64,000 nucleotides of DNA from Xanthobacter sp. NM-25 (GCF_022138605.1 NZ_JACBFS010000001.1:1116001-1180000); one strand, 5' to 3'; positions 1-7,955 are shown, counted from the first letter of the stretch. The notes: generated by a model not told the origin, from the sequence alone. A program made the numbers and translations.

Positions 1-234
1 CAGGCCCAGCTCCACGCAGGTGGCGACGATGAAGGCCACCTCCTCGGTGCTGCCGGGCTTCAGCAGCGCCGGGGTGGCGCCATGGAACAGGCCGCGCCCT
101 TCCACGAGGTGGGGGGCGATCTCCTGGGGATCGGTGACCACGTGAGGGGCACCGATGCGCGCCGCGACGCGCTCCAGCAGGGTGGCGACGCGGGTGGCGT
201 CGAGAGCCAGCGGCTCGGGGGTGGTGATGGACAT
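1..234 (-). CDS. FAD-linked oxidase (GlcD-like), N-terminal part only
   Basis: Only the first 78 codons lie in the window; the gene runs off the left edge. The translation starts MSITTPEPLALDATRVATLL and contains PHLVEGRGLFHGATPALLKP followed by STEEVAFIVATC. This is the N-terminal FAD-binding pattern of GlcD/D-2-hydroxyacid dehydrogenase-type oxidases (PCMH-like FAD domain). Members oxidise D-2-hydroxy acids such as D-lactate, glycolate or D-2-hydroxyglutarate. It is the last visible gene of a minus-strand operon with a TRAP transporter and a DHDPS-family enzyme, so it probably oxidises an intermediate of the imported compound. The substrate cannot be told from the fragment. Confidence 0.75.
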   Translation of the reverse strand, partial: MSITTPEPLALDATRVATLLERVAARIGAPHVVTDPQEIAPHLVEGRGLFHGATPALLKPGSTEEVAFIVATCVELGL

Positions 235-300
235 GGGCGGGAAAGTGCCGCAGCCCTTGTTTCCCCGCAAGAGCCCTCGCGCCGCACCCGCACGACATTT

Positions 301-335
301 TCGCCATCCCCCCGCCGGCGGCACGGGGATGGCGA
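301..335. other. inverted repeat between operon genes
   Basis: TCGCCATCCCC (301-311) pairs perfectly with GGGGATGGCGA (325-335), with a GC-rich loop that is itself self-complementary. It sits in the 121-base gap between the DHDPS-family gene and the FAD oxidase. No T-run follows on either strand, so an mRNA-stabilising or attenuating hairpin is more likely than a simple terminator. Confidence 0.45.
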
Positions 336-355
336 GCGGGCGGCGATCCGGCGCC

Positions 356-1285
356 TCAGGCGGCCGGGCTCAGACCCACGTCGGGGAGGTCCGAGCGGGT
401 GGCGAGGGCCTTGGCCACCAGCGCTTCCACCTCGGCCTTCTCGTGATCCAGCAGCGCCAGGCGCGGCGGGCGGGTGCGCCAGGTGCCGCGGCCCAGAAGG
501 TGCTCGCACAGCTTGATGCACTGCACCAGATCGGGGCGGGCATCGAGGTGCAGCAGCGGCATGAACCACTCATAGAGCGCCATGGCTTCCGCGTAGCGGC
601 CGGCACGGGCGAGGCGGAACAGGGTCTCGCCCTCGCGGGGGAAGGCATTGGACATGCCGGACACCCAGCCCTGCGCCCCCACGGCGATGCTCTCCACCAC
701 CACGTCGTCGAGGCCGGCGAACATCACGAAGCGGTCGCCCACCTTGTTGCGCAGGTCGATGAAGCGGCGGGTGTCACCGGAGCTTTCCTTGAAGCAGACG
801 ATGGTGTCGCAATCCACCAGTGAGGCGATCACGTCGGGGGTCACGTCGTTCTTGTAGATCGGCGGGTTGTTGTAGACCATCACCGGCACGTCGGTGGCCT
901 TGGAGACGGTGCGGAAATGGGCCGCGGTCTCATGCGGCTTGGAGGAATAGACCAGCGCCGGCATCAGCATGATGCCATCCACCCCCACCCTGGCCGCCTC
1001 CTTGGCGGTGGCGACGGCGAAATCGGTGGTGAATTCGGCGATGCCGCAGATCACCGGCACCCGGCCGGCGGCCACGGACTTGGCGGCCTCCATCACCTGC
1101 ACCTTCTCCGCGGTGGCAAGCGAGGTGTTCTCACCCACCGTGCCGCAGACGATGAGGCCGGACACGCCATCGCGGATCAGGCCTTCGAGCACCTTGGCGG
1201 TGGCGTCGATGTCGAGGGAATAGTCCTCACGGAACTGCGTGGTCACGGCGGGAAAGACGCCTTCCCACCCGATAGCCGGCTTCAT
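356..1285 (-). CDS. DHDPS-family lyase/deaminase, resembles 1-pyrroline-4-hydroxy-2-carboxylate deaminase
   Basis: A 309-residue Schiff-base aldolase-fold protein of the DapA/NanA superfamily. Visible family features are the GTVGEN loop (residues 48-53), VYNNPP with Tyr138 and CFKESSGD with the Schiff-base Lys166. The C-terminal stretch EWFMPLLHLDARPDLVQCIK resembles what I recall of the deaminase of trans-4-hydroxyproline catabolism, which converts 1-pyrroline-4-hydroxy-2-carboxylate to 2-oxoglutarate semialdehyde. That assignment is an inference. Other catabolic sugar-acid lyases of the family remain possible, and a biosynthetic DapA is unlikely in this setting. The start is MKPAIGWEG; an in-frame upstream extension would run through dctP and is not used. 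It lies downstream of a TRAP transporter and upstream of a FAD oxidase. Confidence 0.8.
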   Translation of the reverse strand: MKPAIGWEGVFPAVTTQFREDYSLDIDATAKVLEGLIRDGVSGLIVCGTVGENTSLATAEKVQVMEAAKSVAAGRVPVICGIAEFTTDFAVATAKEAARVGVDGIMLMPALVYSSKPHETAAHFRTVSKATDVPVMVYNNPPIYKNDVTPDVIASLVDCDTIVCFKESSGDTRRFIDLRNKVGDRFVMFAGLDDVVVESIAVGAQGWVSGMSNAFPREGETLFRLARAGRYAEAMALYEWFMPLLHLDARPDLVQCIKLCEHLLGRGTWRTRPPRLALLDHEKAEVEALVAKALATRSDLPDVGLSPAA

Positions 1286-1316
1286 CTTGATTGGTCCTTG
1301 TTGGGATCTGAGGGGG

Positions 1317-1341
1317 GACGGCGGGCACACGCCCGGCCGTC
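1317..1341 (-). other. imperfect hairpin between dctP and lyase gene
   Basis: GACGGCGGGC and GCCCGGCCGTC pair around an ACAC loop with one bulged G. It lies in the 83-base gap between the TRAP substrate-binding gene and the DHDPS-family gene. Hairpins at this point can stabilise the binding-protein mRNA, which is usually needed in excess; that role is inferred. Confidence 0.35.
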
Positions 1342-1368
1342 TGAGGCGTTCGCGGGAGACCGCGCAGG

Positions 1369-2364
1369 TCAGAGGCTGGCGCCCACCTTGCGCAGCTCGC
1401 CCAGCACCGGCGCCTTGGGCAGCCAGATCTTGTCGTATTCGGCGATGATCTTCTCGCGATCGGCCACTTCGGCCACCTTGATCGGGATAACCTCGCCGAA
1501 CTTCTTCAGCAGCACCGGCTCGTTGGCCACGGTCTCGTCGATCTGGACGTCGAGGGCGTCCTTGGTGAGCTTGGTGATGAGCGCTTTGTCCTCCGGCGAG
1601 AGGGTGGCCCACACCCGGCCGGAGACCAGCGCCACCACCGGCATGAAGATGGCGTCCATCTTCAGCATGGTCTTGGAGACCTTGTCGAAGCGCTGGTTCC
1701 AGGAGAAGTCGAGATCGGCCTCCAGGCCGTCCACCTGGCCGTTGGACATGGCATCGAACACCGCCGGAGTGGGGATCGGCGTGGGGGCGGCGCCCAGCAA
1801 CTGGTAGAAGTCGCGGTAGGCCGGCGTGGTGTTGATGCGCAGCTTCATGCCGTTGAGGTCCTTGATGCCCGAGATGGGCTTCGCGGAAAACACCACGCGC
1901 ATGGTGGTGATGCCCCAGCCGAGGCCGACCGTGCCGGTCTCCTTGGGCAGCACCTTCAGCATCTCCATGGCCACCGGCGTGCGCACAAGCTGGCCGGCCT
2001 TGGCGGTGGAATCCACCACCCACGGCGCGTTGATGGCGGCGATGGAAGGCACCCGCGAGCCGAGCTCGGCGGTCATGATCCAGCCCATATCGAGGGCGCC
2101 GGTCTGCAGCTGCTGCATCATCGCCGCCTCGTTGCCCAGCTGGCCCGAGGGGAAGACGGAGATGGAGAGGCGGCCGCCGGTGGCCTCCTTCAGCTGCGCG
2201 CCCACCTTCTCGGCGGCCACGTTCCAGGGGTGGCCCACCGGGGTGATGATGCCGAGGCGGAATTCCCGCCCGTCCGCCGCCCGGGCCACATGGGGCGCGG
2301 CGAACGGCAGAGCGGCGGCGCCGGCGGTGGCACCGAGGAGGAAGTGGCGACGGGTCAAGGTCAT
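1369..2364 (-). CDS. dctP: TRAP transporter substrate-binding protein DctP
   Basis: A 331-residue periplasmic solute-binding protein. The N-terminus MTLTRRHFLLGATAGAAALP carries a twin-arginine-like RR motif at residues 5-6 and ends near AARA/AADG, so Tat export with cleavage around residue 29 is likely. The body shows DctP-family patterns: FPSGQLGNEAAMMQQLQTGALDM, the LNGMKLRI segment with its carboxylate-binding Arg, and NGQVDGLEADL. It captures a carboxylate substrate and passes it to DctQM. A ribosome-binding GGGAG precedes the ATG. It follows dctM after 43 bases. Confidence 0.92.
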   Translation of the reverse strand: MTLTRRHFLLGATAGAAALPFAAPHVARAADGREFRLGIITPVGHPWNVAAEKVGAQLKEATGGRLSISVFPSGQLGNEAAMMQQLQTGALDMGWIMTAELGSRVPSIAAINAPWVVDSTAKAGQLVRTPVAMEMLKVLPKETGTVGLGWGITTMRVVFSAKPISGIKDLNGMKLRINTTPAYRDFYQLLGAAPTPIPTPAVFDAMSNGQVDGLEADLDFSWNQRFDKVSKTMLKMDAIFMPVVALVSGRVWATLSPEDKALITKLTKDALDVQIDETVANEPVLLKKFGEVIPIKVAEVADREKIIAEYDKIWLPKAPVLGELRKVGASL

Positions 2365-2407
2365 GTCAGGCTCCCGTTGGATCTCGTGGAAGGTCGTGTT
2401 TGTTGTT

Positions 2408-3673
2408 TCACTTGATGAGCAAGGTGGAGAGCGTCGGCACCAGCGACAGCAGCACCAGAAGGGCACAGGCGGCGAAGAAGAACGGCAGGGTCACGATGAA
2501 CATCTTGCCGGTCTTGGCCCCGGTGACCGCGGAGGCGACGAAGAAGCACAGGCCCACCGGCGGCGAGAGGAAGCCAAGCACCAGGTTGATCACCGCCACC
2601 ACGCCGAACTGCACGGGATCGATGTGGTAGACCAGGGTGGCGATGGGCAGCAGGATGGGCACCGTCATGATGAGGCCGGGCGCGCCGTCGATGACGGTGC
2701 CGATCACCAGCAGGATGACATTGACCAGCAGCATGAAGGTGATCGGATCGGTCGCCACCGTCTGCACCCAGGCGGCCACCGCCTGCGGCACCTTCCCGTA
2801 GACCAGCACCCAGGACAGCACCGCCGCCACCGCCACCAGGAACAGGATGACGGCCGAATAGAGCCCCGCCCGCAGCAGCATCTGCGGCAATTGCGCGAAG
2901 CGCAGCTCGCGGGTCCAGTAGCGGCCGATCAGCACCGCCGCCAGCGCCCCCACCGCCGCCGCCTCGGTGGCATTGGCAAGGCCGGTGAGGATGGACCCGA
3001 CGATGACCACCGGAATGATCAGGGTGGGCACCGCACCCAGCACGATGGAGATGCGCTCGGCCCAGCTCATGGGCTCGCCCTTGGGATAGGCGTAGACGTA
3101 ACCCATGGCATAGATGACGAGGCAGAACAGGCCGGTGAGCAGCACGCCGGGAATGATGCCGGCAATCAGCATGTCGCTGACCGAGACCTGCGCCAGCACC
3201 GAATACACCACGAACATGATCGAGGGCGGAATGATGGGCCCGAGCATGCCTGCATAGGCGGTGAGGCCGGCGGAGAAGGTCTTGTCGTAGCCCTTCTTCT
3301 CCATCTCCGGCACCAGGATCTGGGCCATGATGGCCACCTGCGCGGTGGCCGAGCCCAGGATCGAGGAAACGAACATGTTGGCGAGCAGGTTCACATAGGC
3401 GAGGCCGCCGCGCATGGTGCCGACGAAGGCCATGGCCATGTCGATGAGGCGCCGGGTGATGCCGCCGCCGTTCATGATCTCGCCGATCAGCACGAACAGC
3501 GGAATGGCAATGAGGCCATAGCTGTCCACCCCGCCGAACAGCTGGGTGGGAAAGGTCTGCAGCAGCAGCGGGTTGCCGGTAGCCAGGATGTAGACGATGC
3601 CGGCAAGCGCGATGCACAGGCTGATGGGCACGCCCACCAGCATGGTGATGAGGAAGGCGGCGGAGGTCAGCAT
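2408..3673 (-). CDS. dctM: TRAP transporter large permease DctM
   Basis: A 421-residue, very hydrophobic protein starting MLTSAAFLITMLVGVPISLC, with about a dozen membrane segments. DctM-family patterns include the PLFVLIGEIMNGGGITRRL region and YAGMLGPIIPPSIMFVVYSV. It is the sodium-coupled translocation subunit in the inner membrane. The start codon lies one base after the dctQ stop (TGA-G-ATG), so translation is probably coupled. A longer in-frame start exists but overlaps dctQ. Confidence 0.92.
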   Translation of the reverse strand: MLTSAAFLITMLVGVPISLCIALAGIVYILATGNPLLLQTFPTQLFGGVDSYGLIAIPLFVLIGEIMNGGGITRRLIDMAMAFVGTMRGGLAYVNLLANMFVSSILGSATAQVAIMAQILVPEMEKKGYDKTFSAGLTAYAGMLGPIIPPSIMFVVYSVLAQVSVSDMLIAGIIPGVLLTGLFCLVIYAMGYVYAYPKGEPMSWAERISIVLGAVPTLIIPVVIVGSILTGLANATEAAAVGALAAVLIGRYWTRELRFAQLPQMLLRAGLYSAVILFLVAVAAVLSWVLVYGKVPQAVAAWVQTVATDPITFMLLVNVILLVIGTVIDGAPGLIMTVPILLPIATLVYHIDPVQFGVVAVINLVLGFLSPPVGLCFFVASAVTGAKTGKMFIVTLPFFFAACALLVLLSLVPTLSTLLIK

Positions 3674-3674
3674 C

Positions 3675-4298
3675 TCAGCTCGCCGCCTCCGCATGGGCCA
3701 TGGGAAAGCCCGCATGCGCCGCCATCGGCACCAGCCCCAGATCTTCCATGAGATTGGCGAGGCCGTGCAGGATCATGGAGCAGGCGAAGATGGGAATGAT
3801 CAGCTGAACCGCCCAGGTGGGCCAGTTCAGGGTCTGGGTGCGCTCGGTATAGAGAAAGTTGAAGCTCTCGCCGGCAAAGGTCCTGGCGTCGAATCCGGCG
3901 GCGGCAATGCCGACGGGATCCATCCACAGCCAGCACATATAGGCGAGCAGCAGGCCGAACAGCACGGTGAAGCCGGTGGCCAGCGCCTTCGCCACCTGCG
4001 CGCCCTTGCGCTGTAGCTTCTCGGTGAGAAGACCGACCGTGAAATCAAGCCGCAGGCGGGTCATGGCCGAGGCGCCGATGAAGGCGAGCCAGACCACCGT
4101 GTAAATGGCGGATTCATCGATCCAATAGAGCGGCACGCCGGTGTAGCGGGTCACCACATTCAACAGGATCAGGCCGCACAGCAGCGCCATGAGGACGATG
4201 ATGGCGACCCGTTCCACCCTGAGCCAGGCCGACGAAGCGGCCAGCACGAGCCGGCCCGTCGCCGCCTTGCCGGGCGTCGTGGAGGAAGTTTCGGTCAT
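3675..4298 (-). CDS. dctQ: TRAP transporter small permease DctQ
   Basis: A 207-residue membrane protein with four predicted helices, including IIVLMALLCGLILLNVVTRY and AVQLIIPIFACSMILHGLANL. It shows the DctQ motif WIDESAIYTVVWLAFIGAS, with the conserved W-E pair. It is the small membrane subunit that partners DctM. It is the first gene of the minus-strand operon, and its promoter region is shared with the divergent gntR gene. The start MTETSSTTPG is the only suitable Met; the ribosome-binding site before it is weak. Confidence 0.9.
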   Translation of the reverse strand: MTETSSTTPGKAATGRLVLAASSAWLRVERVAIIVLMALLCGLILLNVVTRYTGVPLYWIDESAIYTVVWLAFIGASAMTRLRLDFTVGLLTEKLQRKGAQVAKALATGFTVLFGLLLAYMCWLWMDPVGIAAAGFDARTFAGESFNFLYTERTQTLNWPTWAVQLIIPIFACSMILHGLANLMEDLGLVPMAAHAGFPMAHAEAAS

Positions 4299-4354
4299 GT
4301 TCACGCTCTGGAAGACGGACCGTTTCGGTCTCGATTTCGTGCTTTCGCCCAAAC

Positions 4355-4369
4355 TGTAGATTTTATACA
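4355..4369. promoter_or_regulatory. candidate GntR operator in the divergent promoter
   Basis: TGTA-GATTTTA-TACA forms an inverted repeat with four-base arms in the only AT-rich patch of the dctQ/gntR intergenic region. TATACA (plus strand) and TATAAA (minus strand) sit inside it and could serve as -10 elements in both directions. FadR-type GntR regulators usually bind short operators of this kind; the assignment is inferred from position. Confidence 0.4.
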
Positions 4370-4420
4370 ATCGACACGTCAATACCCTCCCCGGCGAAAT
4401 CCGGCTAGCTTGGCCGCACA

Positions 4421-5110
4421 ATGAAGACGAACCTGAAGCACCGCACCTTGTCGTCGGCGATCCTTGATCAACTCCGGCAGGCGATCCTCGACGGCAGCCA
4501 TCCCGCCGGCACCCAGCTGCGCCAGGATGCGCTGGCGGAAGCCTATGGGGTCAGCCGCATTCCGGTGCGCGAGGCGCTGTTCCAGCTGGAGGCGGAAGGG
4601 CTGGTGCGCATGGTGCCCCAGAAGGGCGCCATCGTTTCCGATCTGTCGGTGGACGAGATCAACGACGTGTTCGAGCTGCGGCGGATGCTGGAGCCCCGCC
4701 TGCTGGAAGCCTCCCTGCCCCGCTTCGTCGGCGAGGATTTCGCCCGGCTCGATGCCATCCAGGCCCGTTTCGTGGGCGCGACCCTCGCCCACGACGTGTC
4801 GAGCTGGGGCCTTCTGAACGCCGACTTCCACATGGCGCTCTATGCGCCTGCGCCCCTGCCCCGCAGCCGGCAGATCGTCGCCGCGCTGCTGCAGACGTCC
4901 GACCGCTACACCCGCCTGCAACTTTCCACGCCGGAAGCCATGGAGCGCGCCCGCACCGAGCACGCCGCCCTGATCGCCCTGTGCCGCGCCGGCAAGGCGG
5001 AGGAGGCCTGCCACCTGCTCGATGCCCATATCGGCACCGTGCACACCGAGCTGCTGCAGGTGATCGCGCGGCGCGGCGTCGCCGGCAGGCCGGCCCCGGC
5101 GGAGGCCTGA
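4421..5110 (+). CDS. GntR family (FadR/FCD subfamily) regulator
   Basis: A 229-residue regulator. Residues about 10-75 form the winged helix-turn-helix, with the signature TQLRQDALAEAYGVSRIPVR followed by EALFQLEAEGLV. The rest is an FCD effector domain with ELRRMLEPRLLEA, DFHMALY and EHAALIALCRAG...LLDAHI, which supplies the metal-ligand Asp/His positions typical of carboxylate-sensing members. It is transcribed away from the TRAP operon and probably represses it in the absence of the substrate. The ATG has no obvious ribosome-binding site. Confidence 0.9.
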   Translation: MKTNLKHRTLSSAILDQLRQAILDGSHPAGTQLRQDALAEAYGVSRIPVREALFQLEAEGLVRMVPQKGAIVSDLSVDEINDVFELRRMLEPRLLEASLPRFVGEDFARLDAIQARFVGATLAHDVSSWGLLNADFHMALYAPAPLPRSRQIVAALLQTSDRYTRLQLSTPEAMERARTEHAALIALCRAGKAEEACHLLDAHIGTVHTELLQVIARRGVAGRPAPAEA

Positions 5111-5190
5111 GGCGCGGAACCGCCACCACTCCGGCACCGTTATCCTGAAAGGCGCCGACAGGTTGGCGCCGAAACCAGAGGATGGACATC

Positions 5191-5616
5191 ATGAAGACCT
5201 TCGGGAAGGCCGTGTGGAGCGGGGGCATCAAGGACGGCAAGGGCGCCATCTCCACCGCCAGCGGCGCCTTGAGCGCCTATCCCTATGGCTTCGCCAGCCG
5301 CTTCGAGGGCCAGCCTGGCACCAATCCCGAGGAGCTGATCGGCGCCGCCCATGCGGGCTGCTTCACCATGGCCCTGTCCGGCATGCTCGGCGCCGCCGGC
5401 TTCACCGCCGAGGAGATGGAGACCAAGGCCGAGGTGACGCTGGAAAAAGGCACTGACGGCTTCACAATCACCGCCGTGCACCTGACCCTGCGGGCGAAGA
5501 TCCCGGGCATCGCGGCCGACGCCTTCCAGGCGCTCGCGGCCAAGGCGGAAGCCGGCTGCCCGGTCTCGCGCGTGCTCAAGGCCGACATCAGCCTCGACGC
5601 CGCTTTGGTGCCCTAA
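5191..5616 (+). CDS. osmC: OsmC family peroxiredoxin
   Basis: A 141-residue OsmC/Ohr-type thiol peroxidase that reduces organic and lipid hydroperoxides. The N-terminus MKTFGKAVWSGGIKDGKGAI is the usual OsmC start. The two redox cysteines are in AAHAGCFTMAL (Cys57) and AEAGCPVSR (Cys123). GAGGA lies at a suitable distance before this ATG; a second in-frame ATG nine bases upstream would add MDI. It stands between the gntR gene and rimM with its own spacing, so it is probably a single-gene stress unit. Confidence 0.9.
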   Translation: MKTFGKAVWSGGIKDGKGAISTASGALSAYPYGFASRFEGQPGTNPEELIGAAHAGCFTMALSGMLGAAGFTAEEMETKAEVTLEKGTDGFTITAVHLTLRAKIPGIAADAFQALAAKAEAGCPVSRVLKADISLDAALVP

Positions 5617-5689
5617 CCGCGGTTCGGCCTTTCCTTTTGTCGCCGATTGGGAAAGAACGGGCGCCCATCCCCTGTGCCTGGAGTCTCCC

Positions 5690-6241
5690 GTGACCGACCG
5701 CATCCTCATCGCCCGCATCGGCGCTCCCCATGGCGTGAGGGGCGAGGTGCGGCTGTTCATCTTCGCGGAGGATCCGGAGGCGGTGCTGGATTATGCCCCG
5801 CTCACCGATGCCAGCGGCCGGCGCACCTTCCGCATCACCGCCCTGCGGCCGGCCAAGGAGCATTTCGTCGCGCGGCTCGACGGCGTCCCCGACCGCACCG
5901 CCGCCGAGGCGCTGACCAATGTGGACCTGTTCGTGCCCCGCGACGCCCTCCCGGCGACGGAGGACGATGACACCTTCTACCATGCGGACCTGATCGGCCT
6001 GAGGGTCGAGGACGAGGCTGGAGCCACCCTCGGCGCCGTCATCGCGCTGCACGATTTCGGCGCCGGTGATGTGCTCGAATATGCCCCCACCGGCGCCACC
6101 AAGGGCCGCACCCTCATGGTGCCCTTCAGCCGCCTTGCCGTGCCGGTGGTGGATGTGGCCGCCGGCCGGGTGGTGCTGGCCGCCGACTTCATCGACACCG
6201 GCAAGGAGCAGCCCGAGCCCGGCGAGGATACCGGTGCCTGA
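5690..6241 (+). CDS. rimM: 16S rRNA processing/30S maturation factor RimM
   Basis: A 183-residue protein with a GTG start. The N-terminal barrel shows ILIARIGAPHGVRGEVRLF, the RimM signature. The PRC-barrel half contains DLIGLRVEDEAGATLGAVIA, EYAPTG and MVPF...VPVVDVAAGRVV. It helps mature the 30S head around ribosomal protein S19. In most bacteria rimM lies in rpsP-rimM-trmD-rplS; here none of those genes is adjacent. The C-terminal tail after FIDTGKE is short and acidic. Confidence 0.93.
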   Translation: MTDRILIARIGAPHGVRGEVRLFIFAEDPEAVLDYAPLTDASGRRTFRITALRPAKEHFVARLDGVPDRTAAEALTNVDLFVPRDALPATEDDDTFYHADLIGLRVEDEAGATLGAVIALHDFGAGDVLEYAPTGATKGRTLMVPFSRLAVPVVDVAAGRVVLAADFIDTGKEQPEPGEDTGA

Positions 6242-6268
6242 GCTCCGCCAATCGCAAAGCCCCAAATA

Positions 6269-6294
6269 AAACGCCGGCCCGAAGGCCGGCGTTT
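6269..6294. terminator. bidirectional intrinsic terminator
   Basis: AAACGCCGGCC (6269-6279) and GGCCGGCGTTT (6284-6294) form a perfect 11-bp stem with a CGAA tetraloop, flanked by T- or A-rich ends on both sides. It lies between the convergent rimM and ahcY genes and can stop both. Confidence 0.9.
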
Positions 6295-6314
6295 GCACTT
6301 GGAAGATGTCGGGC

Positions 6315-7712
6315 TCAGTAGCGGTAGTGCTCCGCCTTGAACGGGCCGGCCTGGGGCACGTCGATATATTTGGCCTGCTGCTCGGTCAGCTTGGTGAGCT
6401 TCACGCCGATCTTGTCGAGATGGAGGGTCGCCACCTTCTCGTCGAGGTGCTTGGGCAGGGTGTAGACCTTCTTCTCATAGACGCCGGGCTTGGTGAACAG
6501 CTCGATCTGCGCCAGCGTCTGGTTGGTGAAGGAGGCGCTCATCACGAAGCTCGGGTGGCCGGTGGCATTGCCCAGATTCACCAGGCGGCCTTCCGACAAC
6601 AGGATGATGCGGCGGCCGGTGGGGAACTCCACCTCGTCCACCTGCGGCTTCACATTGTGCCACTTGAAGTTCTTGAGGCCGGCGACCTGGATCTCACTGT
6701 CGAAGTGGCCGATGTTGCAGACGATGGCGCGATCCTTCATCTCGCGCATGTGCTCCACGGTGATCACGTCCACATTGCCGGTGCAGGTCACGAAGATGTC
6801 GGCGCGGGGCGCGGCATCTTCCATGGTGGTGACCTCATAGCCTTCCATGGCCGCCTGCAGGGCACAGATGGGGTCCACCTCGGACACCAGGACGCGGCAA
6901 CCGGCATTGCGCAGCGAAGCCGCCGAGCCCTTGCCCACGTCGCCGAAGCCGGCAACCATGGCCACCTTGCCGGCCATCATCACGTCGGTGCCGCGGCGGA
7001 TGCCGTCCACCAGGCTCTCGCGGCAGCCATAGAGGTTGTCGAACTTCGACTTGGTGACGCTGTCATTGACGTTGATGGCGGGCCACAGCAGGGTGCCCTT
7101 CTTCTGCATCTCATAAAGACGATGCACGCCCGTGGTGGTCTCTTCCGTCACGCCGCGGATCGCGGCGGCAAGCTGGCTGTACCAGCCGGGCTTGTGCTTG
7201 AGGCGGCGCTTGATGGCCGCGAACAGCACTTCTTCTTCCTCGTTGGTGGCGCCGTCGAGGAAGGCGGTGTCGCCCTCTTCGGCGCGCTTGCCGAGGTGGA
7301 CCAGCAGCGTGGCGTCGCCGCCGTCGTCGAGGATCATGTTCGGCAGGCCGCCGTCGGCCCACTCGAAGATGCGGTGGGTATATTCCCAGTAATCCTCAAG
7401 GCTTTCGCCCTTCACGGCAAACACCGGGGTGCCAGCGGCGGCGATGGCGGCGGCCGCGTGGTCCTGGGTCGAGTAGATGTTGCAGGACGCCCAGCGGACA
7501 TCGGCGCCCAGCGCCTTCAGGGTCTCGATCAGCACGCCGGTCTGAATGGTCATGTGCAGCGAGCCGGCGATGCGGGCGCCCTTGAGCGGCTGGGCGGGCC
7601 CGTATTCGGCGCGGGTGGCCATCAGGCCGGGCATCTCGATTTCGGCGATGTCCAGCTCCTTGCGACCCCAGTCGGCAAGGTTGATGTCTTTCACCACGTA
7701 ATCGTTGCTCAT
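6315..7712 (-). CDS. ahcY: adenosylhomocysteinase
   Basis: A 465-residue S-adenosyl-L-homocysteine hydrolase, full length. It splits SAH into adenosine and homocysteine and so keeps cellular methylation running. Diagnostic segments are SLHMTIQTGVLIETLKALGA, SCNIYSTQDHAAAAI, the substrate-closing INVNDSVTKSKFDNLYGCRE, the NAD-binding VAGFGDVGKGSA and NIGHFDSEIQV, and the C-terminal FKAEHYRY that reaches the partner subunit. It includes the roughly 40-residue insert (AIKRRLKHKPGWYSQLAAAI) typical of proteobacterial forms. It stands alone, divergent from carD. A 20-bp palindrome 110 bases upstream may be its operator. Confidence 0.97.
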   Translation of the reverse strand: MSNDYVVKDINLADWGRKELDIAEIEMPGLMATRAEYGPAQPLKGARIAGSLHMTIQTGVLIETLKALGADVRWASCNIYSTQDHAAAAIAAAGTPVFAVKGESLEDYWEYTHRIFEWADGGLPNMILDDGGDATLLVHLGKRAEEGDTAFLDGATNEEEEVLFAAIKRRLKHKPGWYSQLAAAIRGVTEETTTGVHRLYEMQKKGTLLWPAINVNDSVTKSKFDNLYGCRESLVDGIRRGTDVMMAGKVAMVAGFGDVGKGSAASLRNAGCRVLVSEVDPICALQAAMEGYEVTTMEDAAPRADIFVTCTGNVDVITVEHMREMKDRAIVCNIGHFDSEIQVAGLKNFKWHNVKPQVDEVEFPTGRRIILLSEGRLVNLGNATGHPSFVMSASFTNQTLAQIELFTKPGVYEKKVYTLPKHLDEKVATLHLDKIGVKLTKLTEQQAKYIDVPQAGPFKAEHYRY

Positions 7713-7821
7713 TGCTCTCTCCGCTCGAAATCAGCCGCCTCGAAAGGGCGCAGGATGGCCGCGGCCGCGATACCACGTTCGGCAGGGGCATTAGCACGGC
7801 GCAGGCACGGCAGCAATCAGG

Positions 7822-7841
7822 ATATAAAGAAATGTTTATAT
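7822..7841. promoter_or_regulatory. palindromic candidate operator upstream of ahcY
   Basis: ATATAAA-GAAATG-TTTATAT is a perfect inverted repeat with seven-base arms and a six-base spacer, about 110 bases before the ahcY start. AT-rich palindromes of this type are recognised by ArsR-family SAH-responsive regulators (SahR) in some proteobacteria. That link is from memory and inferred, and no such regulator gene is in the window. Confidence 0.5.
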
Positions 7842-7915
7842 GCTGAAGCAAGGACCTCACCGGCAGGCGGTGGAACCGGCGCCCGAGGGGGCCGCCAGAG
7901 TCATCGCAACGCACG

Positions 7916-7941
7916 CAATGCGACAGCCACTGGTCGCATTG
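7916..7941. promoter_or_regulatory. inverted repeat upstream of the carD promoter
   Basis: CAATGCGAC (7916-7924) and GTCGCATTG (7933-7941) are perfectly complementary around an eight-base spacer. The repeat lies directly upstream of a putative -35 element for carD. Length and symmetry suit a dimeric regulator; which one is unknown. Confidence 0.45.
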
Positions 7942-7955
7942 ACGACACCCGCGCT

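Noticed and set aside
1286..2023. Upstream extension of the DHDPS-family gene into dctP
   Set aside because: It reads dctP in the wrong frame. The family N-terminus begins at MKPAIGWEG.
1826..3751. 641-codon plus-strand frame opposite the TRAP genes
   Set aside because: His/Gln/Asp-rich antisense shadow of dctM and dctP, which are unmistakable on the minus strand.
6245..6300. Riboswitch between rimM and ahcY
   Set aside because: The hairpin is at the 3' ends of both convergent genes, so it can only act as a terminator.
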